Origin: Rhizobium ruizarguesonis
Lineage (GTDB): Bacteria > Pseudomonadota > Alphaproteobacteria > Rhizobiales > Rhizobiaceae
NCBI RefSeq assembly: GCF_012349115.1
Contig: NZ_PQIG01000109.1
Coordinates: 1 to 42,846, forward strand
Length of the DNA stretch: 42,846 nt
Direction of reading: 5' to 3'
Numbering within the stretch: position 1 is the stretch's first letter; every line of letters starts with the position of its first letter. Both the position numbers and the translations under genes were made by a program. The notes beneath the pieces are model-generated. The model had not been told where the DNA came from and searched no databases. It saw only the letters and a list, made by a program, of their open reading frames with translations. Below, piece by piece: positions 13,926 to 21,257 of this stretch.

Positions 13926-14052
13926 TTGATCTCACGCATCAGCCGGTGCCTTGGACCTGCGATGACGCCTCCCGCAGCTGGCATTCGCGCCTGATCCCCC
14001 TCGCACGGTGAACAGTTGGCGGACGCGCTTAAAGGCGCATCTGCCAATAACA

Positions 14053-14076
14053 GAAAAGACCGCCTCATGACGGTCT
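14053..14076 (-). terminator. Rho-independent terminator of the hydrolase operon
   Basis: On the minus strand, AGACCG and CGGTCT (14071-14076 and 14057-14062) pair around an 8-nt loop and are followed by TTTTCTG. It lies 25 bp after the stop of the hydrolase gene at 14102. A textbook intrinsic terminator. Confidence 0.8.
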
Positions 14077-14101
14077 CTTCATAGGCAATGTCCACGATAT
14101 A

Positions 14102-14803
14102 TCAGCGACGCTGGACGGCCGCTGCTGCCTTGCGGATGACATCGATGACCACGTCGGGTTGAGAGAGCATCGGCACGTGGCTGCTTTCCACCTCCGTCAC
14201 CGTCGCGTTCATACGCTTGGAAACCCAGCGCTGAAGATCGGGGTGCACCGTGTGGTCCTGCGTCGCCAAGACGTACCAGCTTGGCTTGGACTTCCACGCG
14301 ATCCCGTCGGCACCGAGCTTTTGCTGGTTGAACAGATCGGCAACCGGCGCATAGTGCGTGGCCCATACAAGCTTCTGCTCTTCCTCCGAGAGGTCTCCAG
14401 CGAAGAACTTGGTTCCGCTCGGCAGCATCCAGGCCCGACCGTCCGCTGCCTCAACGTGGTTGAAGATGTCCGAAGGATACTTGGCGAGCTGATCCTGCAC
14501 GGTCTCGCCGACATCCGGGGCGACCGCGGCGATGTAAACCAGGCCAACGACACGCTCGTCGATGCCGGCGGCCGTGATCGTTGCGCCGCCGTAGGAATGC
14601 CCGACGAGGATGACGGGGCTGCCGACACGATTGAGCGTCCGCTTAACCGTAGCCACGTCCTCCTCGTAGGAGTCCAGGCCGTACTGGACGGCGATGACTT
14701 CGTGCCCGTCCGCCTGCAGTGCAGGGATGACTTTGCTGAAGCATGAGCCGTCGGCCCAAATGCCGTGGCAAAAAACGATGGTGGGTTTTAGTGATGTAGA
14801 CAT
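14102..14803 (-). CDS. Alpha/beta hydrolase (EstC-like), copy 1
   Basis: 233 residues of the alpha/beta hydrolase fold. The oxyanion region TIVFCHGIWADGSCF (residues 8-22) and the nucleophile elbow VGHSYGG (Ser70) are clear. The catalytic His is probably in ESSHVPMLSQP near the C-terminus, with an acid in ATQDHTVHP. This type includes salicylate esterase-like and hydroxynitrile lyase-related enzymes; the substrate is unknown. No signal peptide is visible. The ribosome site AAGAAGGAACAGG precedes the ATG. A paralogue (15049) lies upstream on the same strand, with a 245-bp gap that contains a 15-bp tandem repeat. Confidence 0.92.
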   Translation of the reverse strand: MSTSLKPTIVFCHGIWADGSCFSKVIPALQADGHEVIAVQYGLDSYEEDVATVKRTLNRVGSPVILVGHSYGGATITAAGIDERVVGLVYIAAVAPDVGETVQDQLAKYPSDIFNHVEAADGRAWMLPSGTKFFAGDLSEEEQKLVWATHYAPVADLFNQQKLGADGIAWKSKPSWYVLATQDHTVHPDLQRWVSKRMNATVTEVESSHVPMLSQPDVVIDVIRKAAAAVQRR

Positions 14804-14927
14804 GATCCTGTTCCTTCTTGGGTTGGATAAATAATTCCGCTGGGGGGCAAGCGAGCCAACGGCTTCTTTCGAAGCTTTTGTGACCAGGCGATGTGCGCCA
14901 GGTCGAACTTGGTCGAACAGACGCAGT

Positions 14928-14972
14928 CCGCTCAGGAATGGGCCGCTCAGGAATGGGCCGCTCAGGAATGGG
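14928..14972. repeat. Three tandem copies of CCGCTCAGGAATGGG
   Basis: Perfect 15-bp units at 14928-14942, 14943-14957 and 14958-14972; only the last base or two beyond differ. They lie in the space between the two hydrolase genes. The copy number could vary between strains. No function is apparent. Confidence 0.9.
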
Positions 14973-15048
14973 TCGTCGTTTCGCCGCTGTGGCGAGGTCG
15001 TTCCGGAATATGTTGTTTCGAATGATGCTTCGGCTTGGGACCGAATTA

Positions 15049-15735
15049 TCAGTCAAAAGACGCGGCGGCGTTGGCGATGAAATCGGCAACGGCTTTCGGC
15101 TGTGAAAGCATAGGCAAGTGGCTTGCCTGAACAACCATGATCTCGGCACCCATACGTTCGGCGGAGTCCTGCTGTACCGCGGGCGGAACCGTGTGGTCGA
15201 GCGTTGTGACCATGTACCAGGAAGGCTTGGTGTGCCACGCGCTTTTTGAGATCTTCTCTAATGTACTGCGTGTTCCAAGCGGTCCCTGAGTGGCGTAGAC
15301 AATATCGGCTTCTTCGGTCGGAAGATCCTGGCCCAGGTATTTGCGCACCCCGTCGCGGGTGAGCGTAACATGCGCGTCGCCCCAGGGCCTCAGTTCATTC
15401 ACAACAGCCGCAGTCGCATAACCGCTCCACCAGTCGTCGACGGACTGGCCACTGTCCGGCGCAGCGCCGGCGATGTAGACGAGGCCCGCAACTCGGGTGT
15501 GGTTGCCCGCCTCGGTAATGACCGCGCCACCATAAGACTGTCCGACGAGGATGACCGGACCGTCCTGCATTTCAATGGCGCGATGAACAATTGCCACGTC
15601 ATCAGAGAGAGAGCTCAACGAAATCTGAACGGCGATTGCATCAATGCTTCGCTCTGACAGTAACGGTATAACTTTATTCCAAGCATTACCGTCGAGGAAA
15701 TATCCGTGCACAAGAATAACGTTTCTAATATTCAC
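15049..15735 (-). CDS. Alpha/beta hydrolase (EstC-like), copy 2
   Basis: 228 residues using the GTG at 15735, which follows AGGAG by 8 bases; an upstream in-frame TTG (15771) lacks a ribosome site. The fold matches copy 1: VILVHGYFLDGNAW, nucleophile VGQSYGG (Ser67), TTLDHTVPP and a C-terminal QASHLPMLSQP carrying the likely catalytic His. Identity to copy 1 is about 40% by eye, so this is an old duplication. The AraC regulator lies upstream on the same strand across a 200-bp AT-rich region and may control it. Confidence 0.9.
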   Translation of the reverse strand: MNIRNVILVHGYFLDGNAWNKVIPLLSERSIDAIAVQISLSSLSDDVAIVHRAIEMQDGPVILVGQSYGGAVITEAGNHTRVAGLVYIAGAAPDSGQSVDDWWSGYATAAVVNELRPWGDAHVTLTRDGVRKYLGQDLPTEEADIVYATQGPLGTRSTLEKISKSAWHTKPSWYMVTTLDHTVPPAVQQDSAERMGAEIMVVQASHLPMLSQPKAVADFIANAAASFD

Positions 15736-15936
15736 GTTTATATCTCCTGCCTTGATGTCGTCCGTTGGCAATACATATGAACCACTTCGGAGATCAGGTC
15801 ATGGCATTTTATTGCTGCATATGGGATGTTATTGCTTAAATTGAAACAATAAGACGAAAAATCTGTTTTTTCGCTTGATAGGTATCGAAGTTATCTTGCG
15901 TTTATGGTAACTTATTGCCTAGTTTGTACATTATTG
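15736..15936. promoter_or_regulatory. AT-rich promoter region between araC-type and hydrolase genes
   Basis: About 200 bp, markedly richer in A/T than its surroundings, with many TTATTG-like repeats (for example TTATTGCTT and TTATTGCCT). It separates the AraC regulator from the two hydrolases, all transcribed leftward. It most likely holds the hydrolase promoter and the AraC binding sites; no exact boxes can be assigned by eye. Confidence 0.45.
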
Positions 15937-16860
15937 TTATATCTCTGACAAATGCCGGCGGCCCTGCGCGCGTGCGTATGCAGCAGGGGTACTCCCTACG
16001 ACCTTTTTGAAACGTCGGGTCAGGTGGCTTTGATCGACAAACCCAAGCTTATCGGCAATATCGGCCAACGATATTTCGGCTGTCTCGATCAATGACTTCG
16101 CTTGCTCAATTCTGCATTGCTCGACGTATCGCGCAGGCGTCATGCCAATCTCAGCTTTAAAAACCCGGATGAAGTGAAAGCGGCTGAGACCGGTCCGCTT
16201 GGCGAGCGAGGCGAGGTCGGGAAAGTCGTGTGTTGTCCGCCCAAGATGCTCGATTACCCGTCGGATGGCTTCCCTGTCGCTGATTTCACCGGTGTGATCG
16301 GAAACTGTGTAAACACCATACGTTGTCACGAAATGCACGGTTAGCGCTTCGGCAAGGTGACGCAGCAGAGGCATCCGCCATTCAAAATCCGGCTTGCGCA
16401 TCTCCTCGAGGATCGCGCCGCCGATGTACAGTGCAAACAAATCGTTGGCGTGAAGGATGGAACCCGTCTGATCATCCCGGCCTCGGAGGGGCTCACGCAA
16501 CCGGGAGCCATCACTGAGTTGCTCCGGGTCGATACCGATCCGGAGCATCGGCGGGATAGCGCCTCCAAGCCGTGCTGGGCTACCGGCCGGGACGACAATC
16601 AGATCCCCTGCTCTGCAAGATACCTCGCGGGTCGCTATGTGCGTTTGAAAGCGGAATTGCCTTGATGATCCCAGCGCCACTAATACTGCATGATGATCAC
16701 ACGCAGGCACAACCAGTTCGACGCCGTGGCTCCCGTCTCTCACATCAAAGTGCAGGCCGCGAGAGGTAGACGACATGCCTGCCGTCGATATGGGCCAGCC
16801 GCCGAACTGGGCTCGGATTTCACCGATACCAGACAGCTCACTCTGGCCCTGAATCTTCAT
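15937..16860 (-). CDS. AraC-family transcriptional regulator
   Basis: 307 residues. The N-terminal cupin-like sensing half includes LIVVPAGSPARLGG. The C-terminal double helix-turn-helix covers about residues 205-300, with LASLAKRTGLSRFHFIRVFK for the first and SLADIADKLGFVDQSHLTRR for the second. The conserved GMTPARYVEQCRIEQAK linker is intact. The start at 16860 follows GGAG in GGAGCTAAAGAG; a longer frame to 16947 is unlikely. It is the likely activator of the two downstream hydrolases. Confidence 0.92.
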   Translation of the reverse strand: MKIQGQSELSGIGEIRAQFGGWPISTAGMSSTSRGLHFDVRDGSHGVELVVPACDHHAVLVALGSSRQFRFQTHIATREVSCRAGDLIVVPAGSPARLGGAIPPMLRIGIDPEQLSDGSRLREPLRGRDDQTGSILHANDLFALYIGGAILEEMRKPDFEWRMPLLRHLAEALTVHFVTTYGVYTVSDHTGEISDREAIRRVIEHLGRTTHDFPDLASLAKRTGLSRFHFIRVFKAEIGMTPARYVEQCRIEQAKSLIETAEISLADIADKLGFVDQSHLTRRFKKVVGSTPAAYARAQGRRHLSEI

Positions 16861-17221
16861 CTCTTTAGCTCCATATTTAGGCCAGAATGTCCTTGGCGTG
16901 ATACCGCCGCAAGAATCATGCACCGTTACGAACCTGCTGCGCAACATTCAACTTTGCTGCAAAGCTCCGCCTTTTTAAGCGGCGCGATTGCAGTTGGGAT
17001 CATGGCATAGGGGCGCGGAAATGCCTTGAGGAATACGAACATTCGTGGTCCTGCAAGGCGTCTGCCAGATCTGGCGTGACAGCTCCCGCTACACAGCAGA
17101 GAGTACGATACGGCCGTGATTGCCCTTTTCGCCAGACACGTGTCGGCATTGGCTTTGCTTGTTCGTCTTTACAAGATGGCTCCATTCGACGAGCCAAGGC
17201 GCAGAACGACAGGAGGCAGAA
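16861..17221. other. Divergent intergenic region between AraC and SMP-30-type genes
   Basis: No gene is supported. It must contain the promoters of both flanking genes. A T-run near 16972-16977 lies in AT-richer sequence. No clear palindromes were seen. Confidence 0.4.
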
Positions 17222-18022
17222 ATGAACAGGGCAAAGGTTCGGTTGGAAGACCGGGGGCTGGTCGAATGCCCACGATGGCATGATGGCGAGCTGTGGTTCG
17301 CGGATTGGACAAGCGGTGAAATCCTCGCCTTGAGCGAGCACGGAACTGTCAGAGTGGCGACAACCGCGAAAGCCCCGCCCCTGTCATTCGACTTCGGACC
17401 ACAGGGCGACATGTACGTCGTCGCGTCCAGGGCATCGCATTTGCTGCGGTTCAACGGGTCCGGACTGGAAGAGTTCGCCGAGTTGGGAGCCAATGGCTGG
17501 AACGAGATCGTGATCGATCCGCACGGCCGGATCTACGTCAACGGCCCCGCGATCCTGCTGATACATCCAGACGGGACGGTCGAAACACAAGCGGAAGGCT
17601 TTCAGTTTCCGAACGGAATGGCTCTCTCTGCGGACGGGCGCACACTGGTTTGCGCCGAAAGCTGGGCGAAACGGCTGACATCGTTTGATGTCGCCGCCGA
17701 CGGGCAACTTTCCCGTCGACGGGTTTGGGCCGATCTTCCCGGGCCGCCCGATGGCATATGCTTCGACGCTGAAGGCGCGATCTGGTACGCCGACGTCCCC
17801 AATGCTTACTGCCGCAGGGTTCGTGAAGGCGGCGAGCTCCTCGATGAAGTGAAGCTCGATCGCGGCGCATTCGCCTGCATGCTGGGTGGACCTGATCGAA
17901 CCACCCTATACATAACTGCCGCCAGATGGTTCGGGATGGACAAGATGGACCAGATGGGCGGAACTGGCCAGCTCTTGTCCGTCGAGGTCGAGACAGCCGG
18001 GGCGGGATGGCCTCACGGGTAG
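17222..18022 (+). CDS. SMP-30/gluconolactonase/LRE family protein
   Basis: 266-residue six-bladed beta-propeller lactonase-like enzyme that would hydrolyse sugar or other lactones using a divalent metal. Diagnostic parts are LVECPRWHDGELWFADWTSG at the N-terminus (the catalytic Glu is in LVECPRW), NGWNEIVIDPHGRIYVNG, FPNGMALSADGRTLVCAESW (Asn metal ligand), and LPGPPDGICFDAEGAIWYAD (Asp ligand). All expected metal ligands look present. The start follows AGGAGG. It has no operon partner; DUF2867 lies convergent downstream. Confidence 0.92.
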   Translation: MNRAKVRLEDRGLVECPRWHDGELWFADWTSGEILALSEHGTVRVATTAKAPPLSFDFGPQGDMYVVASRASHLLRFNGSGLEEFAELGANGWNEIVIDPHGRIYVNGPAILLIHPDGTVETQAEGFQFPNGMALSADGRTLVCAESWAKRLTSFDVAADGQLSRRRVWADLPGPPDGICFDAEGAIWYADVPNAYCRRVREGGELLDEVKLDRGAFACMLGGPDRTTLYITAARWFGMDKMDQMGGTGQLLSVEVETAGAGWPHG

Positions 18023-18097
18023 AGCCTTTCCGGGTTAGATTGAAGCATTCTGTTGGCTAGTGGCCGACTGCAGCCAGTCGCGGCCGCCAAAGCATGC

Positions 18098-18691
18098 TTA
18101 AATCTTCATTGCTCTTGCTGCCTGTTCCAAATTCGCCCGCGCAATCGCGCGATGAAACGGTGCTATCATCGCAAGATAGATACGCCCCAGTCGATTATGG
18201 CAATGCACCACCGTACCCACGACCAACTCGCGCCCATTTGCTGCATCGGTGCGAAGTTGGATCGTGACGCGGAAGTCGAGATGCGCGTCATCCTCACCCA
18301 CGACCAACTCCGTCGCGCTCTTTGACAGCAGCGGGAAGTAGCCGATGACCGGCCCACGCCCCGCTGCGGCAAGACCGATGGCGCGCGACGATTTGATGCC
18401 GACTGTCGCCATCACCACATCGCGGATACGAGTGAGCGCACGAATCCACCCCGCCGGTCGCTCGAAGCCGGCGCGTGCCAACACCTCCAGATCATCGCTT
18501 GCCCCCGCCGGCAGTCGAATTGCAAACGCGTCTAAAAGGTCCGCGCCGGCGTAAAGCGGCGCAAGCACGCTGTTGCCAGGCATGGGCACGGCGCGCGCTT
18601 TGGTCATGCGTTTGGGTCCCGGATGCTGGAGTGGGGCGTAGCAATCGTGCAAGCAGGGCAAATCAAGATGTCTCTCCTCGACAGCCACCAT
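18098..18691 (-). CDS. DUF2867-type protein
   Basis: Up to 197 residues. The core pattern DLLDAFAIRLPAG, then PAGWIRALTRIRDVVMATVG and GEDDAHLDFRVTIQL, is that of DUF2867 proteins, which are distantly related to START-like ligand-binding folds and often sit near oxidoreductases. No enzymatic residues can be assigned. The start is uncertain: 18691 gives the longest form, while the Met at 18607 (MTKARAVPMPGNS) better matches where family members begin; neither has a strong ribosome site. Confidence 0.8.
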   Translation of the reverse strand: MVAVEERHLDLPCLHDCYAPLQHPGPKRMTKARAVPMPGNSVLAPLYAGADLLDAFAIRLPAGASDDLEVLARAGFERPAGWIRALTRIRDVVMATVGIKSSRAIGLAAAGRGPVIGYFPLLSKSATELVVGEDDAHLDFRVTIQLRTDAANGRELVVGTVVHCHNRLGRIYLAMIAPFHRAIARANLEQAARAMKI

Positions 18692-18870
18692 CGAAAGCGC
18701 CGTGGCCTGGATATTCGTCGCTCATATCCGCCGCCTCACAAGGAGATCGATACGAACGTGAAATACCGCACGCATTTCTAGTCAGACTCTAACGTATCAC
18801 TTCTTTCCAAGGAACGGCGGGAAACTCCTGGCGCCCGGTTGCGGCGGAAAGCCGCTCCCCCACCCATCAC

Positions 18871-18886
18871 CTTACCAATCCGTAAG
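18871..18886. promoter_or_regulatory. CTTAC-N6-GTAAG palindrome upstream of the response regulator
   Basis: CTTAC (18871-18875) and GTAAG (18882-18886) form a perfect inverted repeat 65 bp before the response regulator start. OmpR-type regulators often bind such spaced half-sites in their own promoter. This is an inferred autoregulatory site only. Confidence 0.4.
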
Positions 18887-18950
18887 TTGTGGCCACGCCG
18901 TCCCCTCGGCTAAATCTCGCCATCCAGGCATGCCGGGAACGATCGGGCTG

Positions 18951-19628
18951 ATGCGAATCCTGCTTATCGAAGACGACCGGAAAACATCCGATTATATCGC
19001 CAAGGGCTTCTCCGAGGCCGGGCATGTCTGTGACGTGTTCGGCGACGGCCGCGATGGGCTGTTTCAGGCGCAGCGCGAAGCCTATGACGTCATCGTCGTC
19101 GATCGCATGCTGCCGGGTCTCGATGGCCTGGCGATCGTGCGTTCACTGAGGGCTGCCAAGGTCGGCACATCGGCGCTGTTCCTGACATCGATCGGCGGCG
19201 TCGACGATCGGGTCGAGGGGCTGGAAGCGGGCGGCGACGATTATCTCGTCAAACCCTTTGCCTTCTCCGAGCTGATGGCGCGCGTCAATGCGCTTGGCCG
19301 GCGGCCGCCGGTGCAGGAGCAGCGGACGGTGTTGAAGGTTGCCGATCTCGAGCTCGATCTGATCCGGCGGGAGGCTCGCCGCGCCCGCCAGGTGATCGAG
19401 CTGCAGCCGCGCGAATTCACCCTGCTCGAGGTGCTGATGCGCGGCGAAGGCCGGGTCATCACCAAGACGATGCTGCTGGAGCGGGTCTGGGATTTCCACT
19501 TCGATCCGAAGACCAGCGTCGTCGAGACCCATATCAGCCGTCTCAGGGCCAAGGTCGACAAGCCGTTCCAGATCCAGCTTCTGCACACGGTCCGCAACAC
19601 CGGATACAGCCTGCATGCGCCTCGCTAG
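18951..19628 (+). CDS. OmpR/PhoB-family response regulator
   Basis: 225 residues. The receiver domain has the acidic pair in IEDD (residues 7-9), the phospho-acceptor Asp51 in VVDRMLPGLDG, Thr79 and Lys101 (YLVKPF). The C-terminal winged helix shows LQPREFTLLEVLMRGEGRVI and SVVETHISRLRAKVDK. It is the partner of the histidine kinase just downstream. MRILLIEDD is taken as the start. The 105-bp gap to the kinase is filled by a hairpin and two RIME-like repeats, an unusual arrangement for such a pair. The stimulus is unknown. Confidence 0.95.
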   Translation: MRILLIEDDRKTSDYIAKGFSEAGHVCDVFGDGRDGLFQAQREAYDVIVVDRMLPGLDGLAIVRSLRAAKVGTSALFLTSIGGVDDRVEGLEAGGDDYLVKPFAFSELMARVNALGRRPPVQEQRTVLKVADLELDLIRREARRARQVIELQPREFTLLEVLMRGEGRVITKTMLLERVWDFHFDPKTSVVETHISRLRAKVDKPFQIQLLHTVRNTGYSLHAPR

Positions 19629-19653
19629 AACAGGAAAATCTCAAATCCTGTTC
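19628..19653. repeat. Hairpin GAACAGGA/TCCTGTTC overlapping the regulator stop
   Basis: GAACAGGA (19628-19635) pairs with TCCTGTTC (19646-19653) around a 10-nt loop; its first base is the last base of the response-regulator TAG. It could attenuate transcription into the kinase gene. It is part of the same repeat-rich spacer as the RIME-like copies. Confidence 0.6.
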
Positions 19654-19661
19654 GCAATTTA

Positions 19662-19774
19662 AAGAGTAAGAGCATGATGTCGTCCGAAAACCGCGCACAC
19701 TTTTCGGCATCATGCCCGGAAAGAGTGAGAGCATGATGTCGTCCGAAAACCGCGCACACTTTTCGGCATCATGC
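19662..19774. repeat. Two tandem RIME-like palindromic repeats
   Basis: A 44-bp palindromic unit running GCATGATG...CATCATGC occurs at 19672-19715 and 19731-19774. The units are identical over the 44 bp and spaced 59 bp apart, with flanking AAGAGT(A/G)AGA also repeated. This matches the rhizobial intergenic mosaic elements. The second copy overlaps the start and first 14 codons of the kinase gene. Confidence 0.85.
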
Positions 19775-21133
19775 TCTAGCCTGCGCAGGAGCACGCCGTT
19801 CCGGCTTGCCGTCACCTTCGGCGTGCTCTTCGTCGTCGCCTTCATCTTTAGCGGCGCGATCATCTATCACATGCTGCGCCTCGGCCTCGTGCGCGATCTC
19901 GAACAGTCGCTGAGCGAGATGAATTCGTTGATCGTCTCGACCTACGAGCCCAATGACACCCAGGATCTGATCAACACGCTGAACAATTATGCGAGCTTCC
20001 AATCGACCTCCGACGGGCTTTATTCGCTGACGGATGCAGGCGGGCGCAAACTTGCCGGCAATTTCGCCGCACCCCGTATCCCGAACGGCGTCTATACCGT
20101 CACCTCCAGGGATGTCGGGTTGAAGGGGCATGAACGCTACCGGATGCAGGTCTCGACCATCGGCCCCTACAGCCTGGTGGTGGCGGAAAATTTCAACGAT
20201 GTCGACGAGATGCTGCGGATCGTGCTGGTGAGCTTCGAATGGGCCGCCGCGATCGTCGTCGCGACCGCGATCGGCGGCGGCGTCTTTCTCGCCGTCCGCG
20301 CCCAGGCGCGGCTGGACAGGGTCGCCCACACCATGAACGATGTCTCCCTCGGCGCGCTCGACGCCCGCATAGCCATCACCGGCAACGGCGACGACCTCGA
20401 TACGGTGGCGATCCAGATCAACGCGGCACTGGAGCGGCTGCAGAGATTGGTCGAGAGCATGCGGCAGGTGAGCGCCGATATCGCCCACGATCTGAAGACG
20501 CCTCTGAACAGGCTGCGCCTGACGCTGGATGCGGCGGTGGCCGGAAACGACCAGCAGGCGGATGTGTCGGCGCTGCTTGACGAAGCGAGACACGAGAGCG
20601 ACCGGATCAACGCCACCTTCGAGGCGCTGCTGCGCATTTCCCAGATCGAGGCCGGCGCCCGCAAGGAACGTTTCCAGGCGACCGATATCGACGCCGTGCT
20701 TGCCGTCATTTCCGAAGTCTATGTCGATGTCGCCGAGGACGCGCTGATGTCGCTGACGATCGCGGAGCGCTGTCCCGCGCGCATCCGGGGCGACCGTGAT
20801 CTCTTGACGCAGATGATCGCCAACCTGGTGGAGAACGCCATCAACCACTGCCCGGCCGGAACCGGCATCACGGTTTCGCTCCGCCGCCAGGACGGCCGCG
20901 CCATCGTCTCTGTCGCCGATAGCGGCCCCGGCATTCCCGCCGACGAGAGGGACAAGGTTTTCCGGCGTCTCTACCGGCTCGACAAGAGCCGCGCGACGCC
21001 GGGAAGCGGCCTCGGGCTCAGCCTCGTCAAGGCGATCGCCGACCTGCATTCGGCTGAGATCACCATGGCGGACAATCATCCCGGCCTCATCGTTTCGATC
21101 GGCTTCCCGCTGATGCCAGCGGCAGGATCCTAA
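19733..21133 (+). CDS. Sensor histidine kinase with repeat-derived start
   Basis: 466 residues counted from the ATG at 19733. Two membrane helices (about residues 27-45 and 165-189) flank a periplasmic sensor. HAMP follows, then the H-box SADIAHDLKTPLNRLR (His252), N-box NLVENAINHC, G1 DSGPGIPADE and G2 GSGLGLSLVKAI, all intact, so it should phosphorylate the upstream regulator. The first 14 codons lie in a RIME-like palindrome. The normal N-terminus (LRRSTPFRLAVTFGVLF) begins directly after the repeat, at a CTG codon, so the repeat supplies the only ATG. Confidence 0.93.
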   Translation: MMSSENRAHFSASCSSLRRSTPFRLAVTFGVLFVVAFIFSGAIIYHMLRLGLVRDLEQSLSEMNSLIVSTYEPNDTQDLINTLNNYASFQSTSDGLYSLTDAGGRKLAGNFAAPRIPNGVYTVTSRDVGLKGHERYRMQVSTIGPYSLVVAENFNDVDEMLRIVLVSFEWAAAIVVATAIGGGVFLAVRAQARLDRVAHTMNDVSLGALDARIAITGNGDDLDTVAIQINAALERLQRLVESMRQVSADIAHDLKTPLNRLRLTLDAAVAGNDQQADVSALLDEARHESDRINATFEALLRISQIEAGARKERFQATDIDAVLAVISEVYVDVAEDALMSLTIAERCPARIRGDRDLLTQMIANLVENAINHCPAGTGITVSLRRQDGRAIVSVADSGPGIPADERDKVFRRLYRLDKSRATPGSGLGLSLVKAIADLHSAEITMADNHPGLIVSIGFPLMPAAGS

Positions 21134-21139
21134 AGCGCG

Positions 21140-21161
21140 GCGCGATCTTTCAGATTCGCGC
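21140..21161. terminator. Palindromic hairpin after the kinase
   Basis: GCGCGA (21140-21145) pairs with TCGCGC (21156-21161), with an additional TCT/AGA pairing and one bulge, 7 bp after the kinase stop. This GCGCGATCTTTCAGATTCGCGC type of palindrome is common between rhizobial genes and probably ends the transcript. Confidence 0.6.
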
Positions 21162-21257
21162 TATTCGGCAGCAACTGCCACCAACTTTGTTCTGTTGAAA
21201 AACCTGACGTCGGGTTCCGGGCAGCCTGGGCCGGCCTCGCCCTCTTGCGGATAGGAC

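Noticed and set aside
14928..14972. Tandem 15-bp repeats considered as a CRISPR array
   Set aside because: Units are contiguous with no spacers and no cas genes; simple tandem repeat.
19769..21079. Minus-strand 436-codon frame opposite the histidine kinase
   Set aside because: Antisense shadow of an intact kinase with H, N and G boxes.
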